Under the pieces are notes generated by a model. That model had not been told where the DNA came from, did not search any database, and saw only the letters and a program-made list of their open reading frames with translations. The position numbers and the translations under genes were made by a program. A stretch of 12,492 nucleotides of DNA from JABDBK01 sp964453575 (lineage in GTDB: Bacteria; Pseudomonadota; Gammaproteobacteria; DSM-16500): NCBI GenBank assembly GCA_964453575.1, contig CAYVRW010000072.1:1-12492 (forward strand), given 5' to 3'. Shown here in pieces: positions 12,483-12,492 of this stretch. Each line of letters starts with the position of its first letter. The first letter of the stretch is position 1.

Positions 12483-12492
12483 GGCAGTTCCA

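Overview
The window looks like chromosomal DNA from a gammaproteobacterium, most plausibly a host-associated member of the Legionellales (Legionella, Coxiella or Berkiella-like). The reasons are an AT-rich base composition, a gammaproteobacterial core gene set (class A PBP1a, chorismate lyase UbiC, UbiA, PdxB, rubredoxin reductase-like protein), ankyrin-repeat proteins, small secreted CPSVS-type proteins that recall a Legionella family, and a protein with a eukaryotic-type C-terminal prenylation signal. The assignment is inference from gene content, not from a search.

Layout. Positions 62-2440 (+) hold mrcA, encoding bifunctional penicillin-binding protein 1a. From about 2441 to 7860 lies an accessory region that is visibly a patchwork: two paralogous small secreted proteins (2449-2862 and 6872-7300, both on -), a promoter/operator driving a 13-codon ORF that copies the 3' end of mrcA (3088-3232, +), a short unrecognised gene (3333-3554, +), a 503-bp near-identical duplication (3537-4039 and 5813-6315) carrying a truncated and a complete ankyrin gene, an intact VapBC-type toxin-antitoxin pair (4226-4866, +), a second kind of ankyrin protein (4934-5761, -), a truncated CopG-type antitoxin (6696-6869, -), and an orphan HigA antitoxin (7390-7692, -). 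The toxin partner of HigA survives only as its last 16 codons, cut off at a 102-bp palindromic element with perfect 23-bp terminal inverted repeats (7757-7858).

From 7892 to 10313 (-) runs a compact overlapping operon, ubiC-ubiA-pdxB. UbiC makes 4-hydroxybenzoate from chorismate, UbiA prenylates it for ubiquinone synthesis, and PdxB acts in pyridoxal phosphate synthesis. Divergent from it is a rubredoxin-NAD reductase-like flavoprotein gene (10388-11533, +), then a GC-rich REP-like palindrome, then a membrane-anchored bacterial PH-domain protein gene (11633-12091, +). That gene overlaps tail-to-tail with a - strand gene (12081-12482, probably continuing beyond the window) whose product ends CKCVIS. 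This is almost the dual lipidation tail of human H-Ras, and it is the most striking single feature here.

Taken together, two core blocks, one for the cell wall and one for quinone and cofactor synthesis, flank an accessory region with decaying toxin-antitoxin modules and candidate host-directed proteins. Repeats sit at or near both edges: the mrcA tail copy at 3197-3235 on the left and the palindromic element on the right. No tRNA, rRNA or CRISPR array was recognised.
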